Shown: positions 1 to 8,234 of the stretch, piece after piece
How the letters are laid out: every line of letters begins with the position of its first letter
Position numbering within the stretch: position 1 is the first letter of the stretch
Assembly: GCF_019976975.1 (NCBI RefSeq)
Contig: NZ_AP024630.1
Span: 4,588,001-4,652,000, forward strand
Source of the DNA: Arthrobacter sp. NtRootA1
GTDB taxonomy: Bacteria > Actinomycetota > Actinomycetes > Actinomycetales > Micrococcaceae
DNA length: 64,000 nucleotides
Direction: 5' to 3'
Program-made: the position numbers and the translations under genes
Notes under the pieces: generated by a model
Told to the model about the DNA's origin: nothing
Seen by the model: the letters and a program-made list of their open reading frames with translations, nothing else
The model's database searches: none

Positions 1-1006
1 CGAACTGGTGACGCTGGACATCAACCTTCCGGACATCGACGGCATGGAAGTCTGCCGGCGCATGCGTGAGTTCTCGGACGCCTACATCATGATGCTGACG
101 GCCCGTGCCGACGAGATTGACCGGCTCAACGGTTTGGACACCGGGGCGGACGATTACATCAACAAGCCGTTCAGCCCCAAGGAACTGCAGGCCCGCATCC
201 GGGCGCTGTTCCGCCGCGCCCGGACGCCCGCTGCACCCGCCGAGGACACGCGGCAGACTGACGAACTCGCGCGCGCTGCGGTGGTGCAGAAGAGCCTCCT
301 CCCGCAGGAAACAGTCCGGCTGAACGATTACGACGTCGCTGGCGCCTTCCGCCCGTCGCGCAGCGTGGGTGGGGACTTCTACGACTGGTACCAAACCAGC
401 GACGGCATGCACCTGACGTTCGCGGACGCCATGGGCAAGGGCATGGGCGCAGCCTTGATAGCTGCCACAGTCCGCGCCGTGATGCGGTCCGTGGCTGACA
501 CCCCGGCTATTGCTGACGCTTTTGAGTCCGCCAGCGCCACCCTCACCGCCGATCTGGACCAGTCCGGATCTTTCGTGACCATGTTCCACGGGCGACTGGA
601 CAGCGCTTCCGGCAAGCTCAGCTATATCGACGCCGGTCACGGACTTGGCCTGCACGTCCCGGTCGAGGGGGCGGCACGGAGGTTGGTTTCCGCCGGGCCA
701 CCTGTCGGGATCATGGACGGACAGCAATGGCCGGCCGCGGAACTGCAGCTGGAGCCCGGCGATTCGCTGGTGATCGTTAGCGACGGCGTGCTCGACGCGC
801 ACGATTCCCTTGAAGAGTTCGTGAGGAATGTAGAGAAGGCGGCGCGGAGCGGGGGCACCTCGGACGACGTCTGCGCTGCCCTGCTCGAGCTGGCACCGGC
901 GGACACAGCGGAAGATGACGTGACCGCCGTCGTGGTTCACCGACGGCGTGAGATTGGCCGGCTGGAAAGCAACGACGGCGGAGTTGCTCAGACCATCCGG
1001 TACTAG
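1..1006 (+). CDS. Response regulator with PP2C (SpoIIE-type) phosphatase domain, 5' truncated
   Basis: The gene is cut by the left window edge; the frame is open to base 2, so the GTG at 8 is probably internal. The visible protein starts inside a receiver domain: TLDINLPDIDG carries the likely phospho-accepting Asp, MLTARAD the conserved Thr, and NKPF the conserved Lys. From about residue 95 follows a PP2C/SpoIIE serine phosphatase with the metal-binding motifs GGDFYDW, DAMGKGMGAAL, DAGHG, VSDGVLDAH and EDDVTAVVV. Proteins of this design (RsbU/RssB-like) dephosphorylate a STAS antagonist when the receiver is phosphorylated. Such an antagonist and an RsbW-like kinase lie two and three genes downstream, so the operon can encode a complete partner switch. 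The input kinase should lie left of the window. Domain calls are secure; the true target is inferred. Confidence 0.9.
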   Translation, partial: ELVTLDINLPDIDGMEVCRRMREFSDAYIMMLTARADEIDRLNGLDTGADDYINKPFSPKELQARIRALFRRARTPAAPAEDTRQTDELARAAVVQKSLLPQETVRLNDYDVAGAFRPSRSVGGDFYDWYQTSDGMHLTFADAMGKGMGAALIAATVRAVMRSVADTPAIADAFESASATLTADLDQSGSFVTMFHGRLDSASGKLSYIDAGHGLGLHVPVEGAARRLVSAGPPVGIMDGQQWPAAELQLEPGDSLVIVSDGVLDAHDSLEEFVRNVEKAARSGGTSDDVCAALLELAPADTAEDDVTAVVVHRRREIGRLESNDGGVAQTIRY

Positions 1007-1024
1007 TCACAAAAAGGGGGGAAC

Positions 1025-3031
1025 GTGACGCGATTCTGGACTCGGCTTTGTGTTGTCCTAACGGTCATTCTGGGCGTGAACTACGTGGCGTGGCGCTGGC
1101 TGGCTTCGCTGAACTGGGAGGCGTGGTGGATCGCTGTACCGCTGGTGATTGCCGAGACTTACAGCCTCATTGACGTCATGCTTTTCGGCCTGACTGTGTG
1201 GAACCTGAAGATTCGCAAGCCACCGCCCGCGGCGCCAGACACCGCTACGGTCGACGTTTTCATCACCACGTACAACGAACCCTTGGACCTGGTGATGACC
1301 ACGGCCCTCGCCGCCAAGGACATCCGCTGGCCGCACAGTACCTGGATCCTGGACGACGGCAACCGGCCTGAGATGCGCGAGCTCGCCGAGTCGAACGGGA
1401 TCGGCTACGTGACCCGCGGTGCCGATTGGACACCGGACATGCCGCGGCACGCCAAGGCCGGCAACCTGAACAACGCGCTCATGGTCACCTCGGGCGAATA
1501 CCTGTTGATTCTCGACGCCGACCAGATCCCCGAACCGGACATCCTGGACAAGACGCTGGGCTACTTCAACGATGACCGCGTGGCGTTGGTCCAGACGCCC
1601 CAGTACTTCATCAACGTTCCTGCCGACGATCCCCTGGGTAGCCAGGCACCCCTCTTCTACGGCCCCATCCAGCAGGGCAAGGACGGCTGGAACGCGGCGT
1701 TCTTCTGCGGCTCCAACGCAATCCTGCGCAGGGAAGCCCTGATGCAGCTCGGCTTGGTGGGCTACGTGAAGGCCACGGAGAAGAGTGTGCGCCGTGCTCT
1801 GGCTGCGTCGCGCTCTGCCATCAAGAAGGCCCGGCGCTCGGCGGAGGCGGAGAACCCGCTGGTGGAGCAAATGCTCAACGAGGTGGAAGCCGCGACTGAA
1901 AGTGCACAGCAGGAGCTCGAAGCCGGGGCATCCTTGAGCGAGATCACGTACCGCGTACGCCGCAAAGTGGACGACGCCGTTCGCACGCTGGTGGCTGCCG
2001 ACTTCTCGGCGCTCCAATCGGACCTCGAAGAAATCGCGGCAATGGAACTGGCCCACGTCGGCGAGTCTGGCGTCACGACTGTGGCGAGTGACGCCGTCGA
2101 CCGTATGTCCGGACGCGACTGGTCACCGCTCGGTGCCCTCGAGTCCGTCCACGCAGTCCTGGACGCCATCTCCGTGGAACGCACCGACGAAGCCCAGCCG
2201 ATCATGCCCTTGGCCACCATCTCGGTCACCGAAGATATGGCAACAGCGATGCGCCTGCATGCACTTGGTTGGAAGAGCGTGTACCACCACGAAATCCTCG
2301 CCAACGGGCTGGCTCCCGAGGACATCAAGACCATGCTGACCCAGCGCCTCCGCTGGGCCCAAGGCACCATGCAGGTCCTCCTGCGCGAAAACCCTCTGGT
2401 CCAACGCCGCCTTACCTGGGGCCAGCGGCTCATGTACTTCTCCACCATGTGGAGCTACCTGAGCGGCTTCGCGGCCGTGGTGTACTTCGCGGCGCCCATC
2501 ATCTACCTGACGCTCGGCATCCTTCCGGTGACCAGCCTGAGCTTCGACTTTTTCATCCGTTTCATACCGTTCATGGTGGTGAACCAGATGCTGTTCGTCA
2601 TCGCCGGGCACGGGATACCCACCTGGCGCGGGCAACAGTACAGCCTCGCGCTGTTCCCCACTTGGATCAAGGCCTGCACGACGGCGGCGCGTAACGTCTG
2701 GTTTGGCCGTCCCCTCGGATTCGCTGTCACCCCCAAGGCACGGCAAAGTGGCGGACCCAGCTGGAGCCTGATTCGTCCGCAGATCATCGTCGCTGCGTTG
2801 CTGGCCTTGGCCATGGTGGTTGGAGTCCTTCGCCTCCTCTCCGGTATGTCGGAGCCGCTGGGAACGCTGGTGAACGTAGCGTGGGTAACCTTCGACCTGG
2901 TGGTCCTGAGCGTCCTGGTCAAGGCAGTTTTGTACAAGGGCTTTGTGCCTGAGGAATTGGCGGCTCCAGAAGGTCCTGAAAGCCCCGAACGTCCCGAACG
3001 CCCCGAAGAGAGGAATGCTGATGCAGTTTAG
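1025..3031 (+). CDS. Membrane glycosyltransferase family 2 (cellulose synthase-like) with large helical insertion
   Basis: 668 aa, GTG start 18 bp after the phosphatase gene behind a purine-rich AAAAAGGGGGGAA site. Two N-terminal membrane segments (about 8-58) precede a GT-A domain with DD (110-111), DAD (164-166), TED (402-404) and the QxxRW signature (Q440-W444); at least four membrane segments follow (about 466-640). This is the layout of processive beta-glycan synthases such as BcsA, but there is no C-terminal PilZ-like domain; the tail is short, charged and Pro/Glu-rich. Between NAILRR (231-236) and TED lie about 155 extra residues, rich in Ala, Glu, Arg and Lys and probably coiled-coil. 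The gene sits inside a partner-switch operon and its stop overlaps the next gene, so synthesis of an exopolysaccharide or wall glycan may be controlled by that switch. The product polymer cannot be told from sequence. Confidence 0.88.
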   Translation: MTRFWTRLCVVLTVILGVNYVAWRWLASLNWEAWWIAVPLVIAETYSLIDVMLFGLTVWNLKIRKPPPAAPDTATVDVFITTYNEPLDLVMTTALAAKDIRWPHSTWILDDGNRPEMRELAESNGIGYVTRGADWTPDMPRHAKAGNLNNALMVTSGEYLLILDADQIPEPDILDKTLGYFNDDRVALVQTPQYFINVPADDPLGSQAPLFYGPIQQGKDGWNAAFFCGSNAILRREALMQLGLVGYVKATEKSVRRALAASRSAIKKARRSAEAENPLVEQMLNEVEAATESAQQELEAGASLSEITYRVRRKVDDAVRTLVAADFSALQSDLEEIAAMELAHVGESGVTTVASDAVDRMSGRDWSPLGALESVHAVLDAISVERTDEAQPIMPLATISVTEDMATAMRLHALGWKSVYHHEILANGLAPEDIKTMLTQRLRWAQGTMQVLLRENPLVQRRLTWGQRLMYFSTMWSYLSGFAAVVYFAAPIIYLTLGILPVTSLSFDFFIRFIPFMVVNQMLFVIAGHGIPTWRGQQYSLALFPTWIKACTTAARNVWFGRPLGFAVTPKARQSGGPSWSLIRPQIIVAALLALAMVVGVLRLLSGMSEPLGTLVNVAWVTFDLVVLSVLVKAVLYKGFVPEELAAPEGPESPERPERPEERNADAV

Positions 3032-3353
3032 CTACGAAGTCAGAGACACTTACGCGGAGGTGAAGGGCGTTGGCCGGTTAAACATGGTGGCAGCCCCGAA
3101 GCTGCGTGAGGTGGTGGCCGAGGTGGTGGCCGGCGGATCCAGCCGTGTAGTGGTCAACCTTGCAGAAACCGACTTCATGGACTCATCGGGGCTTGGCGCA
3201 CTCATCGGCTGCCTCAAGGCCGCCCGCCAGGCGGGCGGCGACTTGCGGATATCGGGTGTGCAGCCGCAGGTCAAAATGGTCCTGGAGCTGACCAACATGG
3301 ACCGGGTATTGACCGCGTACTCCTCAGCGGAGGAGGCGTTCGGAAATGACTGA
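3021..3353 (+). CDS. STAS-domain anti-sigma factor antagonist
   Basis: 110 aa. The ATG at 3021 is chosen because GAGAGGA lies 6 nt upstream; it overlaps the last bases of the glycosyltransferase gene, implying translational coupling. An in-frame ATG at 3015 has no room for a ribosome site. The protein is a single STAS domain (SpoIIAA/RsbV family) with the loop NLAETDFMDSSGLGAL, whose DSSGLG serine is the usual phosphorylation site for an RsbW-type kinase. The kinase gene follows with an 8-bp overlap and the matching PP2C phosphatase opens the operon. In known systems the unphosphorylated form binds the kinase and releases its client. Here no sigma factor is adjacent, so the client could be the glycosyltransferase or a distant sigma factor. 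Confidence 0.88.
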   Translation: MQFSYEVRDTYAEVKGVGRLNMVAAPKLREVVAEVVAGGSSRVVVNLAETDFMDSSGLGALIGCLKAARQAGGDLRISGVQPQVKMVLELTNMDRVLTAYSSAEEAFGND

Positions 3354-3765
3354 AGTAATCGCCCGCAGGGGCTACAGGGGACCCTCCGACGACGACGCGA
3401 TCGAGGCCATCCACACCGAGCTGGACGCTCTGTGGGATGACGCCTCATTCGTGCCGGAGATGGACCGGATGACGTTCACAACCGCCGTCATCGAGTCCGC
3501 CGCCAACATCGTCCAGCACGCGCAGCCCGTGGGCGAGAAGCCGGTGGAGATCGACGTCGACATCACCGTGCAGCCCACCCGTCTCGTGGCAAGGGTCAGT
3601 GCCCACAATGCCCGGGAGCCCTTCGCCGAGGACATGCAGGCAGACTTGCCGGACGAAGAAGCCGAGTCCGGCCGTGGGCTGGCGCTCATCGAGATGCTGG
3701 TGACAACAGTGACCTTCGAGCGCCAGGACGGCACCAACACGTGGATCCTGACCCGCGAAACCTGA
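3346..3765 (+). CDS. RsbW-like serine kinase / anti-sigma factor (HATPase_c_2)
   Basis: 139 aa. ATG at 3346 overlaps the stop of the STAS gene by 8 bp, with GGAGGAGG upstream. The protein is a GHKL ATPase of the RsbW/SpoIIAB type: the N box AVIESAANIVQHA and the G box ESGRGLALIEML are both present, with an Asp-rich region between them. The family binds a client, often a sigma factor, and inactivates its STAS antagonist by serine phosphorylation. Order and overlaps make it the kinase arm of the switch formed with the phosphatase at 1-1006 and the STAS protein. No sigma gene is present in the cluster, which leaves the client open. The operon appears to end here, before a block of intergenic repeats. 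Confidence 0.87.
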   Translation: MTEVIARRGYRGPSDDDAIEAIHTELDALWDDASFVPEMDRMTFTTAVIESAANIVQHAQPVGEKPVEIDVDITVQPTRLVARVSAHNAREPFAEDMQADLPDEEAESGRGLALIEMLVTTVTFERQDGTNTWILTRET

Positions 3766-3769
3766 TCCT

Positions 3770-3923
3770 CGCTCACTTCCCACAGGCTTTCGGGCGATCT
3801 TCTCTCACATCCAACAGGCTTTCAAGCAATCCTCTCTCACCTCCCGCGCCACGTCCCGGACGCAGGGTGGGGTGTTCTGCCCATCGCCAGACATGACGCA
3901 ACTGTGAAAGCATTCCGTGAGCG
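3770..3923. repeat. Intergenic 32-bp periodic CTCAC repeat (family B, copy 1)
   Basis: Three direct units begin with CGCTCAC (3770), CTCTCAC (3802) and CTCTCAC (3834), exactly 32 bp apart. Units 1 and 2 also share CACAGGCTTTC or AACAGGCTTTC. A single inverted GTGAGCG lies at 3917. The same heptamer with the same period occurs near 5976 and 27106. It follows the kinase gene and may act as a terminator or protein-binding array. Confidence 0.75.
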
Positions 3924-3959
3924 CCCGACGTCGAGGGCTTGATGAAACTGGGGGATGAC

Positions 3960-4514
3960 ATGGACCGCCGAACGGGCCGCACTTCACGGAAAGTACTGGC
4001 AGCTGGCCTGATACTTGGGGCGGCAACCATGGTGGGCTGCTCCGCTCCCGACGGCCCCCATACGGAACCCAGCAGTCCCCCTCCCGTGACTGCTGAGCCT
4101 GCCCCTGTTACAGAGAGCTTCGCAAAGTACGACGCCCTGCGCAGGGAGCTGATCGCGGCGTTTGAGAAGACGATGCCGGCAATCACCTGGGCTGTGGACA
4201 AGCCCGCCACCATGACCCTGACCAACGACGGCCGGTGCATTTTCCACCCCGCGAGCATGAAGAGCAGTGCAGATATTGTGGAGCCGTCCAAGAATTATGA
4301 AGCCGTTTTCGCTACGGCCGATCCCATCCTCAAGCAGCACGAATTCCCCGCCTTCGGTGGAATTGATCCGGTTCCCGGCGGCTGGACAGTAACCCGAAGC
4401 ACGGACGCAACCGGGGCCACAGTAATCCTTGAGTCCAAAAGCCCGGCATATCTGCGCATGAACGTTCCCGTGGATTCCAAGACCTGCGAGCCTACGGAGA
4501 TTCCCGCGAGCTAA
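3960..4514 (+). CDS. Secreted lipoprotein, unknown function
   Basis: 184 aa from the ATG at 3960, which has GGGGG five bases upstream; in-frame TTG 3939 and ATG 3942 would add seven residues with a poorer ribosome site. The start RRTGRTSRKVLAAGLILG is a signal peptide ending in the lipobox MVGC, so the mature Cys would be lipidated and the protein anchored outside the membrane. A Pro/Ser/Thr linker and a domain of about 140 residues with two Cys follow. I do not recognise the family. It lies just upstream of the WXG100-calpain gene in the same direction but is separated by 84 bp, so a shared function is possible and unproved. Confidence 0.75.
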   Translation: MDRRTGRTSRKVLAAGLILGAATMVGCSAPDGPHTEPSSPPPVTAEPAPVTESFAKYDALRRELIAAFEKTMPAITWAVDKPATMTLTNDGRCIFHPASMKSSADIVEPSKNYEAVFATADPILKQHEFPAFGGIDPVPGGWTVTRSTDATGATVILESKSPAYLRMNVPVDSKTCEPTEIPAS

Positions 4515-4598
4515 GGGGAAGTTCTACCCATCGCCATGCGCAAGCTCCCACGGGTAACTTGACTAAGGCTTCAGGTTCAAACATAGGGGGACAGAAAG

Positions 4599-5678
4599 AT
4601 GCCGGGATTCTACGGTGCTGACATTGATCAACTTCGGGCGCTCGCCAAGACAATGTCCCGGCACTCGGAAAAAATGAGCACGCTTTCGCTGGAATTGGGC
4701 CAGCTCATATCCAGCGCGCCATGGGACGGCCGTGACGCAGTGATGTTCCGGACGACTTGGGAGTCGGAGCACCGCCCGATGCTGAAGCTGATTTCCGGCG
4801 AGTTGCAAAGCCAGGCCAACGAGCTGAGCCGCAATGCGGACGAGCAGGACAAGACCAGTTCCGAAGGCACCCGTTCCGGCGACGCAGGCAAACAGGATTC
4901 AAATCCTCCCGGCGATCCGGGGCCGTTGGATCCGAATACTTCGGATGTGGATGTTCCAGGCGACGTCCGTAAAGACCCCGATGCAGGTGATCCGGCCGAT
5001 ATCCACCAAGGGCAAATCGGCGACTGCTGGCTCTTGGCAGGCATTGGCTCTGTGGCGCAGACGTTGGAGCGCGAAGGCAAACTCGATGAATTCCTTGCCT
5101 CCCATATGCGTCCCGTAGGAGATCCCCCAACGCACTGGGTTGTGACTCTCTACGAAGACGGCGAACCCGTCGAAGTGACGGTGGAGGCCAAGTCCACTGA
5201 GGGCGGAGTCCGAGGCGCCGACGGCCAGCCGAACTGGCTTTCCATTTATGAACGTGCTGCGGCCGAGCACCGTGGCGGTTCATACGATGACATTGATGGC
5301 GGGTTCAGCAACGATGCAATGGAGCTCATGACGGGACAGTCGGCGGATAAGGACGGCGAACTGGACCTTGAGGAGATCGAAGACAAACTAGCTGACGGTC
5401 AGGCGGTCTCGGTTGGCACCCAAGACGTCAAGGACGACGACTTTGACTGGTTCTGGGAGCCGGACGAGGTCAGCCGCACCGATGTCGTCCCCAACCACGC
5501 CTACATCGTGGTGGACGTAAAGACCAACGACGACGGCGAGAAAGTCGTTGTTCTGGCCAACCCTTGGGGTCCTGCAGGTGGGGAGCTGAATGGTGAGCAG
5601 AAGGCCGGAACCCTGGAACTGACCGAGGATGAGTACAAGGAAAACTTTGACTCCGTGTACTCCGTGGGCGTGAAGTAA
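4599..5678 (+). CDS. WXG100-like domain fused to calpain-type (C2) cysteine protease
   Basis: 359 aa, ATG 4599 downstream of AGGGGGA. Residues 1-85 form an alpha-helical hairpin like WXG100/ESX proteins, with the turn motif WDG at 42-44. A Ser/Asp/Pro-rich linker (about 85-132) leads to a calpain-family protease. The catalytic Cys is C143 in GQIGDCWLLAGIGSV, His is H300 in PNHAYIVVDV and Asn is N321 in LANPWGP, so the whole C2 triad is present. There is no Sec signal peptide; a WXG100 head points to export by a type VII (ESX) system, whose core genes are not in this window. Target and role are unknown: a secreted effector or toxin against other bacteria is plausible. A 92-residue gene follows after 2 bp and may be its partner or immunity protein. 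Confidence 0.85.
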   Translation: MPGFYGADIDQLRALAKTMSRHSEKMSTLSLELGQLISSAPWDGRDAVMFRTTWESEHRPMLKLISGELQSQANELSRNADEQDKTSSEGTRSGDAGKQDSNPPGDPGPLDPNTSDVDVPGDVRKDPDAGDPADIHQGQIGDCWLLAGIGSVAQTLEREGKLDEFLASHMRPVGDPPTHWVVTLYEDGEPVEVTVEAKSTEGGVRGADGQPNWLSIYERAAAEHRGGSYDDIDGGFSNDAMELMTGQSADKDGELDLEEIEDKLADGQAVSVGTQDVKDDDFDWFWEPDEVSRTDVVPNHAYIVVDVKTNDDGEKVVVLANPWGPAGGELNGEQKAGTLELTEDEYKENFDSVYSVGVK

Positions 5679-5680
5679 GG

Positions 5681-5959
5681 ATGACCGTGGAACAGCTAGT
5701 TACAGTCAAGCAAGGCATGCAGCCCACTTTTGACGGCGTCAGGGTTGGGGTTGTGAAGATCGGTATTGCCGACGGTGCTCCCGCCATCCAGTTCTGGATC
5801 CGGACCGCCGAACAGGAACGAAAGCAGGCCTTCCGCGCAGGTCAGTCGGTCGCCCTTCCGGGGGCTGGCCTCCTGACGGTCGCTTCGATCCAGCCCGCCG
5901 ATGGCACCACCCCGGCTTCGGCGACTCTGGCGTACGACGCCGGTCACGTCACCGATTGA
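5681..5959 (+). CDS. Small protein coupled to the calpain gene (DUF6406-like)
   Basis: 92 aa. ATG 5681 lies 2 bp after the stop of the protease gene, so the two are probably translated together. The protein is soluble, with no signal peptide or membrane segment, and looks beta-rich: a short N-terminal strand, VRVGVVKIG, PAIQFWIRTAEQE, then a segment ending in GLLTVASIQPADG. It resembles small actinobacterial proteins of the DUF6406 type, but I am not certain of that assignment. Its tight link to a probable secreted protease makes an immunity, inhibitor or chaperone role attractive; this is inference only. Confidence 0.7.
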   Translation: MTVEQLVTVKQGMQPTFDGVRVGVVKIGIADGAPAIQFWIRTAEQERKQAFRAGQSVALPGAGLLTVASIQPADGTTPASATLAYDAGHVTD

Positions 5960-5970
5960 TCGCCGCCGCC

Positions 5971-6066
5971 GGGATGTGAGCGAGCATCCGCCAGAAAACC
6001 GTCGGGATGTGAGCGAGGACCGATGTTCTCTCAAATAATTGCCGATTTCCCGGAATGCTCGCTCAC
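5971..6066. repeat. Intergenic palindromic periodic repeat (family B, copy 2), likely bidirectional terminator
   Basis: GTGAGCG occurs at 5976 and 6009 (33 bp apart), then CTCTCAA at 6028 and CGCTCAC at 6060 (32 bp apart) in the opposite sense. GTGAGCGAGCATCC pairs with GGAATGCTCGCTCAC across the element. It lies between two converging genes and could end transcription from both sides. Confidence 0.7.
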
Positions 6067-7161
6067 TTACGCCTTGTCGATGGCCTCTTTGAGGGCGCCC
6101 AGCACCAGGGTCACCGAGGCGCTGTTCGCGTTCGGCCCCATCACTCCGATGCGCCAGACCGTATCCGCGAACTCACCCACGCCGGAACCGATCTCCATAC
6201 TGAAGTTCTCCAGAAGGTAAGAGCGGACGGCGGCCGAGTTGACGCCGTCGGGCACTTTCACCGTGGTGAGGCTGGGCAGCCGGGCGCCTTCAGCGGCAAA
6301 CAGCTCAAGTCCCATCTCCTGCAGTCCGCTCTGCAAGGCGGCGCCGGCAGCGCGGTGGCGGGATTGGACGACGTCGAGCCCCTCGGCGAGGATGCGGTCC
6401 AGCGCGGCTTCGAGACCTGCGATCATGGTGACCGGCGCGGTGTGGTGGTACGTGCGGGCACCGCTGGCAGCGCCTACGTAGCCGCCGAGAAGGCCGATAT
6501 CCAGGTACCACGAACGGGGATCCTTGACGCGCCGTTCGAACGCTCGGTCCGAGACAGTGAACGGCGACAGTCCCGGCGGAACGCCCAGGCACTTTTGCGT
6601 TCCGGCATATCCGACGTCGATCCCCCAGTCGTCTGCCAGGAGTTCCAGGCCGCCGATGGACGTCACGGCGTCGGTGATCAGCAAGGCGTCGCCCTTCCCT
6701 GCCCCGAGCGCAGCGATGTCGGAGAGGACGCCGACGGACGTTTCAGCATGGACGGCCGCGATCACCTTCGGATTCGGATGGGCCGAGAGCACGCGATCCG
6801 CGTCCACCGGCTGGCCCCACTCGTGGTCAACCCGAACGACAGTTGCACCGCAACGCCGAGCGACCTCACACATGCGCGCCCCGAATAGTCCATTGACAGC
6901 GATCACTGCTACGTCGCCGTCGGAGACGGTGTTCACGAAAGCGGCCTCCATGCCGCCTGAACCTGTGGCACTCAGCGGGAGCGTGCGCGCATTCGAAGTA
7001 CCCCAGACGGCCCGCAAGCCCTCGCACGTCCGGTCCAAGCGTTCGATAAAGACCGGATCCAAATGCCCGAGCACCGGGTAGGCCAGCGCGGCCATGGCCT
7101 CGGGGTAGCAATTGCTCGGGCCGGGACCGAACAGGAACCTGGACGTCAGTATGTCTGGCAT
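6067..7161 (-). CDS. Class V aminotransferase, alanine/serine-glyoxylate aminotransferase-like
   Basis: 364 aa from the ATG at 7161, preceded by AAGGAG at 5-nt spacing; a GTG two codons upstream is less likely. The protein starts with the family signature LFGPGPSN and continues with ATGSGGMEAAF, the acidic PLP contact ITDAVTSIGG, and the PLP lysine in GTQKCLG. The C-terminal domain carries the expected substrate-binding Arg in WRIGVMG. Family members transfer amino groups between Ala or Ser and glyoxylate or related keto acids. The gene stands alone, facing the calpain-pair genes. Placing near the ureide genes downstream would fit glyoxylate produced from urate breakdown, but that link is inferred. 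Confidence 0.88.
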   Translation of the reverse strand: MPDILTSRFLFGPGPSNCYPEAMAALAYPVLGHLDPVFIERLDRTCEGLRAVWGTSNARTLPLSATGSGGMEAAFVNTVSDGDVAVIAVNGLFGARMCEVARRCGATVVRVDHEWGQPVDADRVLSAHPNPKVIAAVHAETSVGVLSDIAALGAGKGDALLITDAVTSIGGLELLADDWGIDVGYAGTQKCLGVPPGLSPFTVSDRAFERRVKDPRSWYLDIGLLGGYVGAASGARTYHHTAPVTMIAGLEAALDRILAEGLDVVQSRHRAAGAALQSGLQEMGLELFAAEGARLPSLTTVKVPDGVNSAAVRSYLLENFSMEIGSGVGEFADTVWRIGVMGPNANSASVTLVLGALKEAIDKA

Positions 7162-7298
7162 GTGCACTCCTTCAGCTGGTTCTCGTCATTCTGCCCCAGC
7201 CTGTTGTCCGGGGCGAGCCCGTGGCCGCCAATCCTCCAGCCCAGACTGCTAAGGTTGCTCACCAATACGGAGGCAGCAGCTGTGGGGGCAGCCACCAC

Positions 7299-7341
7299 GG
7301 TGAGGGGAAGCCTCCGGTGAGGGGAAGCCTCCGGTGAGGGG
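7299..7341. repeat. 17-bp tandem repeat across the PAP2 ribosome-binding region
   Basis: GGTGAGGGGAAGCCTCC occurs twice in tandem (7299-7315, 7316-7332), followed by a third partial copy GGTGAGGGG from 7333. The last copy provides the purine-rich tract before the GTG start at 7348. Copy number changes would alter the leader length. Confidence 0.9.
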
Positions 7342-7347
7342 ACAAGG

Positions 7348-8178
7348 GTGACGACTGAAGGAAAAGAGCAGCCGGAGCAGGGCGTCCGCGGCGAGGTAAG
7401 CCAGGACCGGTTCGTCGCAGGGAAGGACCTCACACGGTGGAAATCCCCTGTAGGCCGCGTCATCGCGGGAGCTGCACAGCGCATCACCACACTGCTGGGC
7501 CCGTATGCAGCGCTGATCATCACGTTGGCCGTGGGGCTTGTCATTGCCGTGTCCCTTGCGGTGGCTTTCGGCGAGGTCTACGAGTCAGTCACCGAAGCCG
7601 ACGGGGTTGCGGGTCTTGACCACCCGGTCCTTGACGCCGCCAAGTCAGTTCGATCCCCTGGCCTGGACCTCGCAGTGACGGCCTACACCAACGTCGGCGG
7701 CACGGTTGGCATGCCCATCATCGCGGTGGGGATCATGATCGCCCTGGCCACCAAGCGCCGCTCTTGGACGCCTGTCATCCTGATGCTGACAGCGGGGCTG
7801 GGCTCACTCCTCATGACCGTCCTAGGCAAGCCCCTGTTTGGCCGCACCCGCCCTGACCTCGCGGACGCCATTCCGCCGTACGAGCACTCGGCGTCGTTCC
7901 CCAGCGGCCACTCCCTGAATTCAATAGTGATCGCAGGCATCGTGGCTTACTTGATCATTCTTCGCCTCAAGACGGCCAAGACCAGAGCCATCACGGTGGT
8001 GGTGGCATCAGCGTTTGCCGCAACCATGGGCTTGAGTCGCGTCTACCTCGGGCACCACTGGCTCACTGATGTCCTGGCCGCCTGGATTCTCGGGATAGCC
8101 TGGCTTGCTTTGGTCATCACGGCGCACCGCCTCTATCTCACTGTGAGAACGCGGCGCTCCAACGCGGTACTCTCTTGA
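7348..8178 (+). CDS. PAP2-family membrane phosphatase
   Basis: 276 aa, GTG start after GGTGAGGGGACAAGG. A hydrophilic N-terminus of about 50 residues leads into about six membrane segments. The three PAP2 motifs are complete: KPLFGRTRPDL, SFPSGHSLNS and SRVYLGHHWLTDVLAAW, giving the catalytic His pair and Asp. Such enzymes remove phosphate from lipid phosphates such as phosphatidate or undecaprenyl diphosphate at the outer membrane face. Nothing around it fixes the substrate. The tandem 17-bp repeat directly before the start codon is unusual. Confidence 0.9.
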   Translation: MTTEGKEQPEQGVRGEVSQDRFVAGKDLTRWKSPVGRVIAGAAQRITTLLGPYAALIITLAVGLVIAVSLAVAFGEVYESVTEADGVAGLDHPVLDAAKSVRSPGLDLAVTAYTNVGGTVGMPIIAVGIMIALATKRRSWTPVILMLTAGLGSLLMTVLGKPLFGRTRPDLADAIPPYEHSASFPSGHSLNSIVIAGIVAYLIILRLKTAKTRAITVVVASAFAATMGLSRVYLGHHWLTDVLAAWILGIAWLALVITAHRLYLTVRTRRSNAVLS

Positions 8179-8234
8179 CACCAGCCCAAGTGCTCGGCTT
8201 AACTATTTACGTATGCTGAAATAACAGTTCCATG

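Noticed and set aside
3770-3923. A minimal CRISPR-like array (short repeat, about 25-bp unique spacers)
   Set aside because: The conserved part is only about 7-10 bp, the motifs turn to inverted orientation within the element, and there are no cas genes.
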